A DNA stretch of 64,000 nucleotides from JAHEAO01 sp041633555 (GTDB lineage Bacteria > Pseudomonadota > Alphaproteobacteria > Rhodobacterales > Rhodobacteraceae): assembly GCA_041633555.1 (NCBI GenBank), contig JBFKFZ010000009.1, positions 17,010 to 81,009 on the forward strand, given 5' to 3'. Position 1 is the stretch's first letter. Every line of letters begins with the position of its first letter. Positions 8,132 through 17,127 of the stretch are shown piece after piece. The notes under the pieces were generated by a model that made no database searches, was not told the origin of the DNA, and saw only the letters and a program-made list of their open reading frames with translations. The position numbers and the translations under genes are program-made.

Positions 8132-9709
8132 TCAAGATACGGACTTGTACGAAATCGACCTTCTGTCCGCATCGGGGCCAGCGCGCTCCCGCCGCACCAG
8201 AAGCCGGTTCAGCGCGTTGACATAGGCCTTGGCGCTGGCGACTACAGTATCTGTATCTGCGGCCTGACCCGTTGCGATCATGCCATCTTCTTCCATCCTC
8301 ACGCTGACGGTTGCTTGCGCGTCAGTCCCTTCAGTAACCGCATGAACCTGATAAAGCTGCAATCTGGCATGATGTGGGAATAGCACTTTTACTGCATTGA
8401 AGGTTGCGTCGACCGGCCCGTCCCCGTTCGAGGTTACACGCTTCTCTTCGCCGTCGATCGAGAGAATCAGGTCTGCCGACTGCGGCGCTTCGGTGCCGCA
8501 GATAACCCGCAGGAACTTTACCTGGATGCGTTCGGCATCGCTGTCCTGACTTGTATCGCGCATCAGCGCCAGAAGATCGTCGTCGTAAACCTCCTTCTTG
8601 CGATCGGCGAGTGACTTGAACCGCACGAAGACATCGTTCAATTGATTGTCGGCCAGTTCGTAGCCCAGATCCTTGAGTTTGGCGCGCAGGGCCGCCCGGC
8701 CAGAATGCTTTCCCATGACCAGATTGGTCTCGGTCAGGCCTACATCTTCTGGCCGCATGATCTCGAAAGTCTCGGCATTCTTCAGCATCCCGTCCTGATG
8801 GATGCCACTTTCATGCGCAAAGGCGTTCTTGCCCACGATGGCCTTGTTGAATTGCACCGGAAAGCCCGAGACCGTCGCGACACGCCGCGAGATGTTCATG
8901 ATCTTCGTCGTGTCGATTTTGGTCTCATAAGGCATGATATCGTTGCGCACCTTGAGCGCCATCACGACCTCTTCCAGCGCCGTATTGCCGGCCCGCTCAC
9001 CCAGTCCATTGATCGTGCATTCGACTTGCCGCGCGCCGGCCTCGACCGCCGCGAGCGAATTTGCCGTCGCCATGCCCAGATCGTTGTGACAATGCGTGGC
9101 GAAGGTGACCTCACCGGCACCCGGCACTTTCTCGATCAGCATCCGGATCAGATCAGCGCTTTCGCGTGGCGCCGTATAGCCGACCGTGTCCGGAATGTTG
9201 ATCGTCGTTGCACCTGCCTTGATCGCGATCTCGACCACGCGGCAGAGATAGTCATGCTCGGTCCGGGTGGCGTCCATGGGCGACCATTGGACATTGTCGC
9301 AGAGGTTGCGGGCATGCGTTACCGTCTCGTGAATGCGATTCGCCATCTCGTCCTTGTTCAGGTTCGGAATGGCGCGGTGCAGCGGCGAAGTGCCGATGAA
9401 GGTGTGGATGCGCGGCTGCCGCGCATGTCTGACCGCCTCCCAGCAGCGGTCGATATCCTTCATGTTTGCGCGGGCGAGACCACAGATCACCGAGGTCTTG
9501 GCAAGTTTAGCGATCTCGCTGACAGCCTGGAAATCGCCTTCGCTAGCGATCGGGAACCCGGCTTCGATAATATCGACGCCCATTTCGTCCAGTAGCCCGG
9601 CGATCTCCATCTTTTCATGATGGGTCATCGTCGCACCCGGGCTCTGTTCACCATCGCGCAGCGTTGTGTCGAAAATCAGGACGCGGTCCTGTTCAGCCAT
9701 TTCACTCAT
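8132..9709 (-). CDS. leuA: 2-isopropylmalate synthase
   Basis: First committed enzyme of leucine synthesis: condenses acetyl-CoA with 2-oxoisovalerate to 2-isopropylmalate in the cytosol. The 525-residue protein has a TIM-barrel catalytic domain (about residues 8-290) with RDGEQSPG near the N-terminus and the metal-binding HCHND motif, and a C-terminal regulatory LeuA dimerisation domain (about 375-510) that mediates leucine feedback inhibition in the family. The ATG at 9709 has GAGAGAGA upstream at good spacing; an in-frame extension to 9760 has no support. It is preceded by a possible leader ORF and promoter, so leucine-responsive control of expression is possible. Confidence 0.95.
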   Translation of the reverse strand: MSEMAEQDRVLIFDTTLRDGEQSPGATMTHHEKMEIAGLLDEMGVDIIEAGFPIASEGDFQAVSEIAKLAKTSVICGLARANMKDIDRCWEAVRHARQPRIHTFIGTSPLHRAIPNLNKDEMANRIHETVTHARNLCDNVQWSPMDATRTEHDYLCRVVEIAIKAGATTINIPDTVGYTAPRESADLIRMLIEKVPGAGEVTFATHCHNDLGMATANSLAAVEAGARQVECTINGLGERAGNTALEEVVMALKVRNDIMPYETKIDTTKIMNISRRVATVSGFPVQFNKAIVGKNAFAHESGIHQDGMLKNAETFEIMRPEDVGLTETNLVMGKHSGRAALRAKLKDLGYELADNQLNDVFVRFKSLADRKKEVYDDDLLALMRDTSQDSDAERIQVKFLRVICGTEAPQSADLILSIDGEEKRVTSNGDGPVDATFNAVKVLFPHHARLQLYQVHAVTEGTDAQATVSVRMEEDGMIATGQAADTDTVVASAKAYVNALNRLLVRRERAGPDADRRSISYKSVS

Positions 9710-9729
9710 CTGATTATCTCTCTCGATTC

Positions 9730-9855
9730 CTAGCTTTTGATCATGCTGGCGCTTGTCCACCCCTGAGCGGTCGCGCCAAAGGCACGCTCAGAGGCGGCTA
9801 AGAAGCAATAGAGCACAAAGCGGCAATACGCACCGGGCGTCACTGTAAAAGCCAT
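9730..9855 (-). CDS. possible 41-codon leader ORF upstream of leuA
   Basis: Short ORF that starts about 20 nt after a promoter-like -10 box and ends 20 nt before the leuA start codon. The peptide begins MAFTVTPGAYCRFVLYCFLA and ends in SASMIKS. It is aromatic and Cys-rich in the middle and has two Leu codons, CTC at codon 15 and the rare TTA at codon 19. A 10-bp hairpin lies in its second half. The position fits a translated attenuator-type leader or a coupling peptide, but two Leu codons are few for classic attenuation and the ribosome binding site is weak. The assignment is inference from position and structure only. Confidence 0.35.
   Translation of the reverse strand: MAFTVTPGAYCRFVLYCFLAASERAFGATAQGWTSASMIKS
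9760..9794 (-). promoter_or_regulatory. hairpin in the leuA leader
   Basis: In minus-strand RNA, bases 9794-9785 pair with 9769-9760 over 10 bp, including one U-G pair, around a 15-base loop that contains a small GCC/GGC stem. The 3' side ends about 50 nt before the leuA start. No U-run follows, so it is not a simple terminator. A second weak pairing (GGCUUUU near the leader start with AAAAGCU at the leader stop) is mutually compatible. Confidence 0.4.
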
Positions 9856-9882
9856 GCTGGACCGCTTTGATCATGGGCCGGA

Positions 9883-9910
9883 ACTATAGAGCGACACCGG
9901 AAAATGAAAA
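9883..9910 (-). promoter_or_regulatory. candidate sigma-70 type promoter for leuA
   Basis: On the minus strand TTTTCA (9910-9905) and TATAGT (9888-9883) are separated by 16 bases. This is a good -10 box in a GC-rich genome and lies about 175 nt upstream of leuA, just before the short leader ORF. No start-site evidence is available. Confidence 0.4.
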
Positions 9911-10036
9911 CCCGAAAATGATGCGAGGGCCGCCCAACGCAAATCGCCGCTTTGAAGTGCCGGGTGGTTGAAGCGAGCGGCATTAGCAGACTGGTTCGTC
10001 AGAGAGGGAAGGGGGAGCGATCGCCGTCGCCCCAGA

Positions 10037-11482
10037 TCACTGGCTCGCAGGCTCGGCCTCGGCATCCGTCGTGTTCAGGGCACCGTTATCCCAGTTGCCG
10101 CTGGCTTCCTGCCCGGTGACATACCGGATCTTGCCTGCGCCCTGCCGTTTGCCGCCGACAAACTCGCCCTCGTAGATATCGCCGCTCGCATAGGTTGCAA
10201 TGCCTTTTCCGTCGATCTCGCCGTTCTTCCACTGGCCGAGATATCTAAAGCCATCCGGCATCGTGATCTCCCCTTCGCCTTCGCGAAGGCCGTTCGCGAA
10301 CTGCCCGACATAGACGGTGCCGTCGGGATAGACAGCACGCCCGTTGCCTTCGCGCTTACCTTCAACCCAATCGCCGTCATACATATAGCCGTCGGGATAG
10401 GTCATCTTTCCCTGCCCGTGGTTCTGCGCGTTCTTGAATTCACCCTCATAGACCAGACCGTTGGAATAGGTGGCGATGCCCCTGCCCTCGATCACGCCCG
10501 CATTCCATTCGCCTTCGTAGGAATTGCCGTCCGGGTAGTCGATCCTACCGCTGCCATGCGCGAGGTCTTCCTTGAACTGGCCCTCGTAGACCGAGCCGTC
10601 AGGATAGGTTATCTTGCCGTCGCCTTCGATCCGGCCCTCGATCCAGTTGCCCTCGTAGAGATAGCCGTCAGATCCGGCAAATCGCCCTTGGCCATGTCGT
10701 TTGTCGCCGGCGAATTCACCTTCGTAGACGTCACCATTGGCATAGGTGACCTTGCCTCGGCCCAGCCTTTCCCCATTGACAAGCTCGCCCTCATAGATGT
10801 CGCCATTCGGCTGGGTCAGCTTGCCAGAGCCATTGATCTGTCCGCCCTTCCACGCACCGGTATAGGTCAGCCCGTCCGGCATCGTCAGCGTGCCCTCGCC
10901 GTCCCGCTCGTTCTGGGCCAATTCGCCCTCGTAGACCGCCCCGTCCGGATAGGTGATCCGGCCCAGACCTTCCTTGATGCCATTGACCCACTCGCCCTCG
11001 TAGACGTAACCGTCGGGGCTCTCCATGCGGCCCTGGCCGTGATGCAGGGCCTCCTTAAAGCCGCCTTCGTACTTGACGCCATTGGCGTAAACGGCAACCC
11101 CCGATCCGTTGATCTTGCCGTCCACCCAGTCGCCTTCATAGACGCCGCCATCGGCAAAGGTGATCCGGCCCGTGCCCTCGGGCTTCCCTTTGGCAAACGT
11201 GCCTTCGTAGATGGAGCCATTGGGGAATTTCGCGACGCCCTGACCTCGGATCTCACCTTCGACCCACTCACCGCTATATTCATAGCCACTGGGCAATATG
11301 TAGGTGCCCGTTCCGTGCTGTTTGCCGTCCTTGAAGGTGCCCTCGTAGACGCCGCCATCGTCGTATTGCTTGACGAGCACGTCACCCGATTGTGCGAAGC
11401 CTGCCCCCGCCATCGCCAGAAAGATCGCTGCGACAGCGGTTCCAAAGCCCATCGTCCTTGCAGTGTTCAATGGCAGTTTCAC
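10037..11482 (-). CDS. exported MORN-repeat protein
   Basis: A 481-residue protein with an N-terminal signal peptide (hydrophobic core about residues 12-27, ending in AGAGFAQ) followed by 18 complete 23-residue MORN repeats and a partial 19th. Each unit follows the pattern YEGxWxxGxxxGxGxxxYPDGxx; unit boundaries keep register through the whole chain. MORN repeats form extended beta-hairpin rods that bind proteins or lipids in the cases studied; in bacteria the roles are mostly unknown. The start is GTG with AGGGGG upstream at good spacing. No other domain is present. It is transcribed alone, divergently from nadE and upstream of leuA. A periplasmic or surface-exposed scaffold is a reasonable guess. 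Confidence 0.85.
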   Translation of the reverse strand: MKLPLNTARTMGFGTAVAAIFLAMAGAGFAQSGDVLVKQYDDGGVYEGTFKDGKQHGTGTYILPSGYEYSGEWVEGEIRGQGVAKFPNGSIYEGTFAKGKPEGTGRITFADGGVYEGDWVDGKINGSGVAVYANGVKYEGGFKEALHHGQGRMESPDGYVYEGEWVNGIKEGLGRITYPDGAVYEGELAQNERDGEGTLTMPDGLTYTGAWKGGQINGSGKLTQPNGDIYEGELVNGERLGRGKVTYANGDVYEGEFAGDKRHGQGRFAGSDGYLYEGNWIEGRIEGDGKITYPDGSVYEGQFKEDLAHGSGRIDYPDGNSYEGEWNAGVIEGRGIATYSNGLVYEGEFKNAQNHGQGKMTYPDGYMYDGDWVEGKREGNGRAVYPDGTVYVGQFANGLREGEGEITMPDGFRYLGQWKNGEIDGKGIATYASGDIYEGEFVGGKRQGAGKIRYVTGQEASGNWDNGALNTTDAEAEPASQ

Positions 11483-11639
11483 CGCGGTTCCCCCTTGATT
11501 CCCGGCCTCCGCAATCGGATTTCGGATGCCGGATCAGCCTAGTAGACAGCGTTCATACTGACAACTTTTTTTGCCGATCAGGCGCTTTCCCTCACCGCCG
11601 GACCTGCTAAGACAAAGGCAGAACTGCGGGGTTTCCGAA

Positions 11640-13298
11640 ATGGCCAACACCTTTCGCCTGACACTTGCCCAACTGAACCCGACAGTAGGCGATGTTGCAG
11701 GCAACGCCCAAAAGGCCCTGAACGCCTGGCACAACGGTAAGGCGGCGGGTTCGGATCTGGTGGCGCTGCCCGAGATGTTCGTCGCCGGTTATCAGGCGCA
11801 GGATTTGGTGATGAAACCGGCATTCGGTATTGCCTGCCTTGATGCCATCCAGAAGCTTGCCAACGTCACAGCCGACGGGCCGGCCATCGGTATCGGCGGC
11901 CCTCTGGCGGAGGCGGGCAAGCTCTACAATTGCTACTTCATTCTGCAGGGCGGCAATATCGCGGCAAAGATCCGCAAACATCGCCTTCCGAACTTCGCGG
12001 TTTTCGACGAAAAGCGCGTCTTCGACCCTGCTCCGATTGCCGGACCGGTCCGCATCGGTGCTTTGCGGATTGGCATTCCGATCTGCGAGGATGCTTGGGC
12101 CCCAGATGTTTGCGAGGCTTTGGCCGAAAGCGGCGCAGAGGTTCTTCTCGTCCCCAACGGTTCACCCTATTACCGCGACAAGTTCGACCGGCGGATGTCG
12201 ACGATGGTCGCCCGCGTTGTCGAGAGCGAGCTGCCGATGCTCTATGTCAACACCGTCGGCGCGCAAGACGACCAGATGTTTGATGGTGGTTCCTTCGGGC
12301 TCAACCGGGGCGGCCGGCTTGCGATTCAGATGCCGTTGTTTGACGAAGCTCTCGAGCATGTCGATCTCGTCGAATCGACTGGCGGCTGGGTTGTCGCAGA
12401 CGGTCCGAAAGCCTCGCACCCCGATGCGTGGGAGCGGGATTACCGCGTTATGGTGCAGGCCCTGCGCGACTACATGCTCAAATCGGGGTTCAGCAAGGTC
12501 CTGCTTGGTCTATCAGGAGGGATCGATTCCGCGCTGGTCGCCACGATTGCTGTAGACGCCCTTGGCGCTGACAATGTCCGTTGCGTGATGCTTCCTTCGG
12601 AATACACGTCCCGAGGTTCATTGGATGACGCCCTGTCGGTCGCCGAGGCTCTCGGCTGCCGCTATGATACCGTTCCTATTGGAAAGGCCCGGGATGCCGT
12701 CACTGCCACGCTTGCTTCGATCTTCGAAGGGACCGAACCGGGCCTGACCGAGGAGAATATCCAGTCTCGCCTGCGCGGCCTGCTCCTCATGGCGCTGTCC
12801 AACAAGTTCGGGGAAATGCTGCTCACCACCGGCAACAAGTCCGAGGTGGCCGTTGGTTACGCGACGATCTATGGCGATATGGCGGGCGGCTACAATCCGA
12901 TCAAGGATCTCTACAAGATGCGGGTGTTTGAAACCTGCCGCTGGCGCAACCGCAACCATCGCCCATGGATGAATGGCTCCGAGGGCATCATGATTCCGAC
13001 CAGAATCATTGACAAGCCGCCTTCTGCAGAGCTTCGGCCCGATCAGAAGGACGAGGACAGTCTGCCGCCTTATGAGGAGCTCGACGTGATCCTCGAACAA
13101 CTTGTCGACCGCGAAGCGTCCGTGGCCGAGGTCGTTGCGATGGGATTTGACCGTGAGACCGTGAAAAAGGTCGAGAATCTCGTCTATGTCTCGGAATACA
13201 AGCGCTTCCAATCCGCGCCCGGACCGCGCCTGACGCCGCGCGCCTTCTGGCTTGACCGGCGTTATCCGATCGTCAATCGCTGGCGCGATCCAAGCTGA
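11640..13298 (+). CDS. nadE: NAD+ synthase, glutamine-hydrolysing
   Basis: Last step of NAD synthesis: ATP-dependent amidation of nicotinic acid adenine dinucleotide with ammonia from glutamine. The 552-residue protein has an N-terminal nitrilase-type glutaminase domain with the catalytic triad Glu45 (LPEMF), Lys113 (RKHRLPN) and Cys149 (PICED), and a C-terminal synthetase domain with the ATP pyrophosphatase P-loop SGGIDS at 292-297 and the block NKSEVAVGYATIYGDMAGGY. The ATG at 11640 is preceded by a GGGG stretch and gives the usual N-terminus; the open frame continues further upstream without homology. It is divergent from the MORN gene and is followed by a hairpin terminator. Confidence 0.96.
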   Translation: MANTFRLTLAQLNPTVGDVAGNAQKALNAWHNGKAAGSDLVALPEMFVAGYQAQDLVMKPAFGIACLDAIQKLANVTADGPAIGIGGPLAEAGKLYNCYFILQGGNIAAKIRKHRLPNFAVFDEKRVFDPAPIAGPVRIGALRIGIPICEDAWAPDVCEALAESGAEVLLVPNGSPYYRDKFDRRMSTMVARVVESELPMLYVNTVGAQDDQMFDGGSFGLNRGGRLAIQMPLFDEALEHVDLVESTGGWVVADGPKASHPDAWERDYRVMVQALRDYMLKSGFSKVLLGLSGGIDSALVATIAVDALGADNVRCVMLPSEYTSRGSLDDALSVAEALGCRYDTVPIGKARDAVTATLASIFEGTEPGLTEENIQSRLRGLLLMALSNKFGEMLLTTGNKSEVAVGYATIYGDMAGGYNPIKDLYKMRVFETCRWRNRNHRPWMNGSEGIMIPTRIIDKPPSAELRPDQKDEDSLPPYEELDVILEQLVDREASVAEVVAMGFDRETVKKVENLVYVSEYKRFQSAPGPRLTPRAFWLDRRYPIVNRWRDPS

Positions 13299-13306
13299 GA
13301 CCGATC

Positions 13307-13328
13307 TGTGCGTTCACGCACACATTTT
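13307..13328 (+). terminator. short hairpin terminator after nadE
   Basis: TGTGCG (13307-13312) pairs with CGCACA (13317-13322) around a TTCA loop and is followed by CATTTT. It begins 8 nt after the nadE stop. The stem is only 6 bp, so efficiency may be modest. Confidence 0.5.
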
Positions 13329-13400
13329 CCGCTATTCAGCAGTTTTCGTGCGCCGTTGGAGATCCTATGCTTCTCTGGAATTGAGATACTGGAGGCTCAC

Positions 13401-14021
13401 ATGAACAACGTCAAACTCGCAATAATATTCTACTCGACTTACGGCACAAACCATGCGGTTGCCGAAACCGCCGCGAAAGCGGCCCGCAAATCCGGGGCGC
13501 ATGTGCGTCTCTTGCGGATCGCCGAAACGGCGCCGGAAGCGGTTGTCCGGGGCCAGGAGGCCTGGGCCAACCAACTGGAAAGCATGAAGGATATTCCCGT
13601 AGTCTCAACCGACGACATGGAATGGGCCGACGCCTATCTGTTCATCGCTCCGACGCGGTTCGGTGGAATGCCTTCACAGCTGCGCGCCTTCATTGACACG
13701 TTGGGCGGCCTCTGGTCGCAAGGCAAGCTTGCAGGCAAGGCAGTCAGTGCCATGACCAGCGCCGAGAACCCGCATGGCGGACAGGAAACAACGATCCTTA
13801 GCCTTTACACCACGCTCATGCATTGGGGCACGGTGATCGTGGCCCCTGGCTATACCGATGATGCGGTCGGTGAGGCCGGTGGAAACCCCTACGGCTTTTC
13901 GACCCAGCCCGGGCCGCTTGACAACAAGGCAAGTGCTGCGATCGCACATCAGACCAACCGGCTGGTCGCGGTCGCCGCGAAACTCGCCTTGCAGGGCCTT
14001 GTGACTGCCGAGGCGGCCTAG
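13401..14021 (+). CDS. NAD(P)H:quinone oxidoreductase, WrbA-like flavodoxin-fold protein
   Basis: Flavodoxin-fold FMN enzyme of the WrbA (type IV NAD(P)H:quinone oxidoreductase) family, thought to reduce quinones by two electrons and limit oxidative stress. The 206-residue protein shows the FMN phosphate loop YSTYGTNHA, the PTRFGGMPSQLRAF loop and the SAENPHGGQETT flavin-contact segment. The ATG at 13401 has GGAGG five bases upstream. It overlaps the convergent sugar kinase gene by 4 nt. Length is within the WrbA range (about 200). Confidence 0.85.
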   Translation: MNNVKLAIIFYSTYGTNHAVAETAAKAARKSGAHVRLLRIAETAPEAVVRGQEAWANQLESMKDIPVVSTDDMEWADAYLFIAPTRFGGMPSQLRAFIDTLGGLWSQGKLAGKAVSAMTSAENPHGGQETTILSLYTTLMHWGTVIVAPGYTDDAVGEAGGNPYGFSTQPGPLDNKASAAIAHQTNRLVAVAAKLALQGLVTAEAA

Positions 14022-14971
14022 ATCTGGGTCAGTACGCACTTTGGCAACAGGCGCTCTGCATCCTCCACGGTGCAGAGCTGGGTCGCTTCGGTCAGCACCG
14101 CAGCGCTTGCCGCCGCCGTTCCGTGGCGCAGCGCTTCACTGATTTCCAGCCCCCGGGCCAGCGCGAGCGCAAAGGCCCCCACGAAGCTGTCACCTGCGCC
14201 AACGGCGCTGACGATCTCGGTGATCGGGCAGGAACAGTGCATTGCCGTGCCGTCACTGACGAGCGTTGACCCGTCTGCCCCGCGGGCAATGATCACAGTT
14301 TCGGCAACGCCTGCGCCAACCAGTTCCCCAGCAAAGGCAGCGCTGTCTTCACGGGTTGGTAGGTCGCGCCCCGCGAGATCCGAAGCTTCGCCAGAATCCA
14401 TCCGCAAGACATTGATATTACAAGGATTGGTGACCAGCTCCCGGAGGGCTGCACCGGATGTGTCGGCCATCAGCCGCCCCCCGGTTCCGGTCAACCGGCC
14501 GACCAGCCGCGCGATAAGATCTTCTGCAGCGCCTGGGGGATTGCTCCCCGAGATAACCGCGATGCTGTCCCGACCGACGCGGGTCCTGATTGCGGCCAGT
14601 GCATCCTCTGTCATATCAGGGCTCCAGCTTGGTCCCGGCATGACAAAGCGATACTGAACCCCGCTCTTGCGTTCGGTCACCGCAAGGCTCTGCCTGGTCT
14701 CGCTTTTGACCGCGTAGGTTTCAAAGCGCAGTCCCTCAGTGGTCAGGAGGCTGGCCAGTTGCTGCCCGGTCGCACCGCCCAATGCCACGAAGGCAAGGCT
14801 GTCGCCGCCCAGATGCCGAATCGCGCGGGACACGTTGATGCCACCGCCACCCGGATCTGCTTGCGGCACTTCGCATCGCAGCTTCGGGCCTGGCCGCACT
14901 TGGTCGACGGCCGTCGAGATGTCGAGCGCCGGGTTCAAAGTGATCGTCATAATCTCCGTCATGTCGGCCAT
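14018..14971 (-). CDS. PfkB-family sugar kinase, 1-phosphofructokinase type
   Basis: ATP-dependent carbohydrate kinase of the PfkB/ribokinase superfamily. The 317-residue protein has the N-terminal glycine signature PGGGGINVSRAIR and the C-terminal ATP/catalytic motif VGAGDSFVGAFA with its catalytic Asp. The GGGGINV form and the N-terminal ITLNPALD are typical of the 1-phosphofructokinase/6-phosphofructokinase-2/tagatose-6-phosphate kinase group. No PTS fructose genes are adjacent, so the substrate is undetermined. Three nearby starts are possible (14971, 14962, 14950); none has a clear ribosome binding site and the first is used here. Confidence 0.8.
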   Translation of the reverse strand: MADMTEIMTITLNPALDISTAVDQVRPGPKLRCEVPQADPGGGGINVSRAIRHLGGDSLAFVALGGATGQQLASLLTTEGLRFETYAVKSETRQSLAVTERKSGVQYRFVMPGPSWSPDMTEDALAAIRTRVGRDSIAVISGSNPPGAAEDLIARLVGRLTGTGGRLMADTSGAALRELVTNPCNINVLRMDSGEASDLAGRDLPTREDSAAFAGELVGAGVAETVIIARGADGSTLVSDGTAMHCSCPITEIVSAVGAGDSFVGAFALALARGLEISEALRHGTAAASAAVLTEATQLCTVEDAERLLPKCVLTQI

Positions 14972-15159
14972 CGCGCTCTTTGGATTGGTCTGACTGGCTC
15001 TCCGCCGATCAGACAAATCCAATTCCCGTCAGGTCGCAAGGCACCATCGGGCCAAACGGCCAATGTCTTGTGAATGAAGTGTGGGGTAACGGGCAGATTG
15101 CGCGGATATGGACAAAGCGTCGCCACTGTGAAAAACCGCCCTCCGTTCAGGAGATCATC

Positions 15160-16482
15160 ATGACTGTCACCCGCTTCGCTCCGTCGCCTACCGGATACCT
15201 GCATATCGGCAACCTCCGCGCCGCCCTGTTCAATTACCTGATTGCGCGGAAGGCAGGCGGACAGTTCATCCTGCGTCTTGACGATACCGACCCGGAGCGC
15301 TCGAAACAGGAATATGCCGACCAGATCCAACGCGATCTGGAATGGCTAGGCCTGACTTGGGACCGATACGAAAAACAGTCCGACAGGCTCGACCGTTACA
15401 ATGCCGCCGCCGACGAGTTGCGCGCCAAGGGCCGGTTCTACGAGTGTTTTGAAACGCCGACCGAACTCGATCTGAAGCGGAAGAAGCAGTTGAACATGGG
15501 CAAACCGCCAGTCTATGACCGTGCGGCTCTGGATCTTACCGAACCCGCCAAGGAGGAGCTTCGCGCCGAGCGCGGCCCCGGTCACTGGCGCTTCAAGCTC
15601 GACCACGAGCGGATCGAATGGACCGACGGGATATTGGGCGACCTCTCGCTCGATGCCGCTTCGGTTTCGGACCCGGTGCTGATCCGCGCGGACGGTCAGT
15701 TTCTCTACACGCTCGCCTCGGTCTGCGATGATGTCGACTTTGGTGTGACCTATGTCGTCCGCGGTTCCGACCATGTCACCAACACCGCAACGCAGATCCA
15801 GATCATCAACGCGCTCGGCGGCACACCGCCGCAATTCGCACATCACTCGTTGCTGACGGGACCACAGGGCGAGGCGTTGTCGAAACGCCTTGGCACTCTG
15901 GCGCTGAAGGACCTTCGCGAGCGCGGGATAGAGCCCATGGCGATTCTGTCGCTGATGGCTCGGCTCGGCTCTGCCGATCCGGTGGAACTGCGCGGCGACA
16001 TGAGCGAACTGATCGAGGGTTTCGACATTTCGCGCTTCGGTTCTGCGCCGACGAAATTCGACCCCGATGACCTGCTGCCGCTAACCGCGCACCACCTGCA
16101 ATCTTTGCCCTATGCTGCGGTGGTTGAGGACGTGAAGTCCGTCGGTGTCCCTGCGGAAGCAGCCGAGCGTTTCTGGAACGTGGTGCGCGACAATATCACC
16201 GTCAAGTCGGACATGGCCGACTGGTGGAAAGTCTTCAGGGGCGAAACTTCGCCGCAGGTCCCGGTTGAGGATCGCGAGTTCGTCGCAGAGGCGCTGGCGA
16301 TGCTGCCACCCCTGCCATATGGCCCCGAAACCTGGTCGGAATGGACAGGGGCGGTGAAAGAGAAGACCGGGCGCAAGGGCAAGGCGCTTTTCATGCCGCT
16401 GCGACTGGCGGTCACTGGCCGCCCGCATGGACCGGAAATGGCTGACGTCCTGCCGCTGATGCAGGTTGCGCCCAAGGCCTGA
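15160..16482 (+). CDS. gltX: glutamyl-tRNA synthetase
   Basis: Class I aminoacyl-tRNA synthetase that charges tRNA with glutamate. The 440-residue protein has the HIGH-type motif HIGN at 15-18 and the KMSKS-type motif with SKR at 241-243, plus the anticodon-binding C-terminal region. Alphaproteobacteria often carry two GltX copies; one may have relaxed or tRNA-Gln-directed specificity, and this window does not show which copy this is. AGGAG lies six bases before the ATG at 15160; the frame is open upstream but not homologous. The gene is divergent from the sugar kinase. Confidence 0.93.
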   Translation: MTVTRFAPSPTGYLHIGNLRAALFNYLIARKAGGQFILRLDDTDPERSKQEYADQIQRDLEWLGLTWDRYEKQSDRLDRYNAAADELRAKGRFYECFETPTELDLKRKKQLNMGKPPVYDRAALDLTEPAKEELRAERGPGHWRFKLDHERIEWTDGILGDLSLDAASVSDPVLIRADGQFLYTLASVCDDVDFGVTYVVRGSDHVTNTATQIQIINALGGTPPQFAHHSLLTGPQGEALSKRLGTLALKDLRERGIEPMAILSLMARLGSADPVELRGDMSELIEGFDISRFGSAPTKFDPDDLLPLTAHHLQSLPYAAVVEDVKSVGVPAEAAERFWNVVRDNITVKSDMADWWKVFRGETSPQVPVEDREFVAEALAMLPPLPYGPETWSEWTGAVKEKTGRKGKALFMPLRLAVTGRPHGPEMADVLPLMQVAPKA

Positions 16483-16566
16483 GTTCGGATCGGGAACGCT
16501 GGGCCTGGCGGCGGTAACGGCGGTAGATCGGGCAACCAACCCGGATCACCTCCAGGATCGAGACCC

Positions 16567-17127
16567 TCAGATCAACCGCGATCCGAGGGCCTTGAGGTAT
16601 TGATCGACCAGATCAGTCTCATCCGCCGTCAGCTGCCGGTGCCTGGAATAGACCGGATCACGCCGGTCGTTTCGCACCGGCGCTTCCCAGCCTTCGGTCG
16701 TGTCGAAGAACCTGCTCACGCCATCCTCGCCAAATTCCCGCAGATAGCCCTGCACGACGACATCCAGATAGCTCAGCAGGATCGGATGCAGCTCCGTCGG
16801 CGCACCATGCGCACCGTCCGGGATCGCATAGACCTGCACGACGGACCGCTCCACCGCTTCATGCCTCAATTGTTTCGCAATATCGGACCGCGCATATGCA
16901 TATTCGCGGGCATCCAGCGCCTTCCAGTCGCCTCCCGGCACCAGTGCTGTCAGTCCGTCGATCTCGGATTGCTCGGCTCGCACCGAGGTCAGAAATGCCG
17001 CCGGTCGCAGGCTCGTATGTCGCCAGGCACGCCGCCAGCCGGTCAATACCGCCTTCCGGCAGTCCTGGAAATCATGCGTCGATCTGTTGACCAGTGACCC
17101 ATATCCAAAGAAGCAATCTTTGCTCAT
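16567..17127 (-). CDS. gamma-glutamylcyclotransferase-fold protein
   Basis: A 186-residue protein with the N-terminal FFGYGSLVN motif that forms the substrate-binding loop of the gamma-glutamylcyclotransferase (AIG2/ChaC) fold. Family members release 5-oxoproline from gamma-glutamyl compounds, but many have no known substrate. A conserved glutamate in the middle of the fold is the expected catalytic acid/base; candidates here lie in the DAREYAYARSD segment. The ATG at 17127 begins directly before the motif; a longer frame upstream has no homology. It is divergent from gcvT and convergent with gltX. Confidence 0.65.
   Translation of the reverse strand: MSKDCFFGYGSLVNRSTHDFQDCRKAVLTGWRRAWRHTSLRPAAFLTSVRAEQSEIDGLTALVPGGDWKALDAREYAYARSDIAKQLRHEAVERSVVQVYAIPDGAHGAPTELHPILLSYLDVVVQGYLREFGEDGVSRFFDTTEGWEAPVRNDRRDPVYSRHRQLTADETDLVDQYLKALGSRLI

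Noticed and set aside
9968..11542. Long plus-strand open frame (524 codons) opposite the MORN gene
   Set aside because: It mirrors the repeat structure of the MORN codons; the minus strand has the signal peptide, ribosome binding site and repeats.
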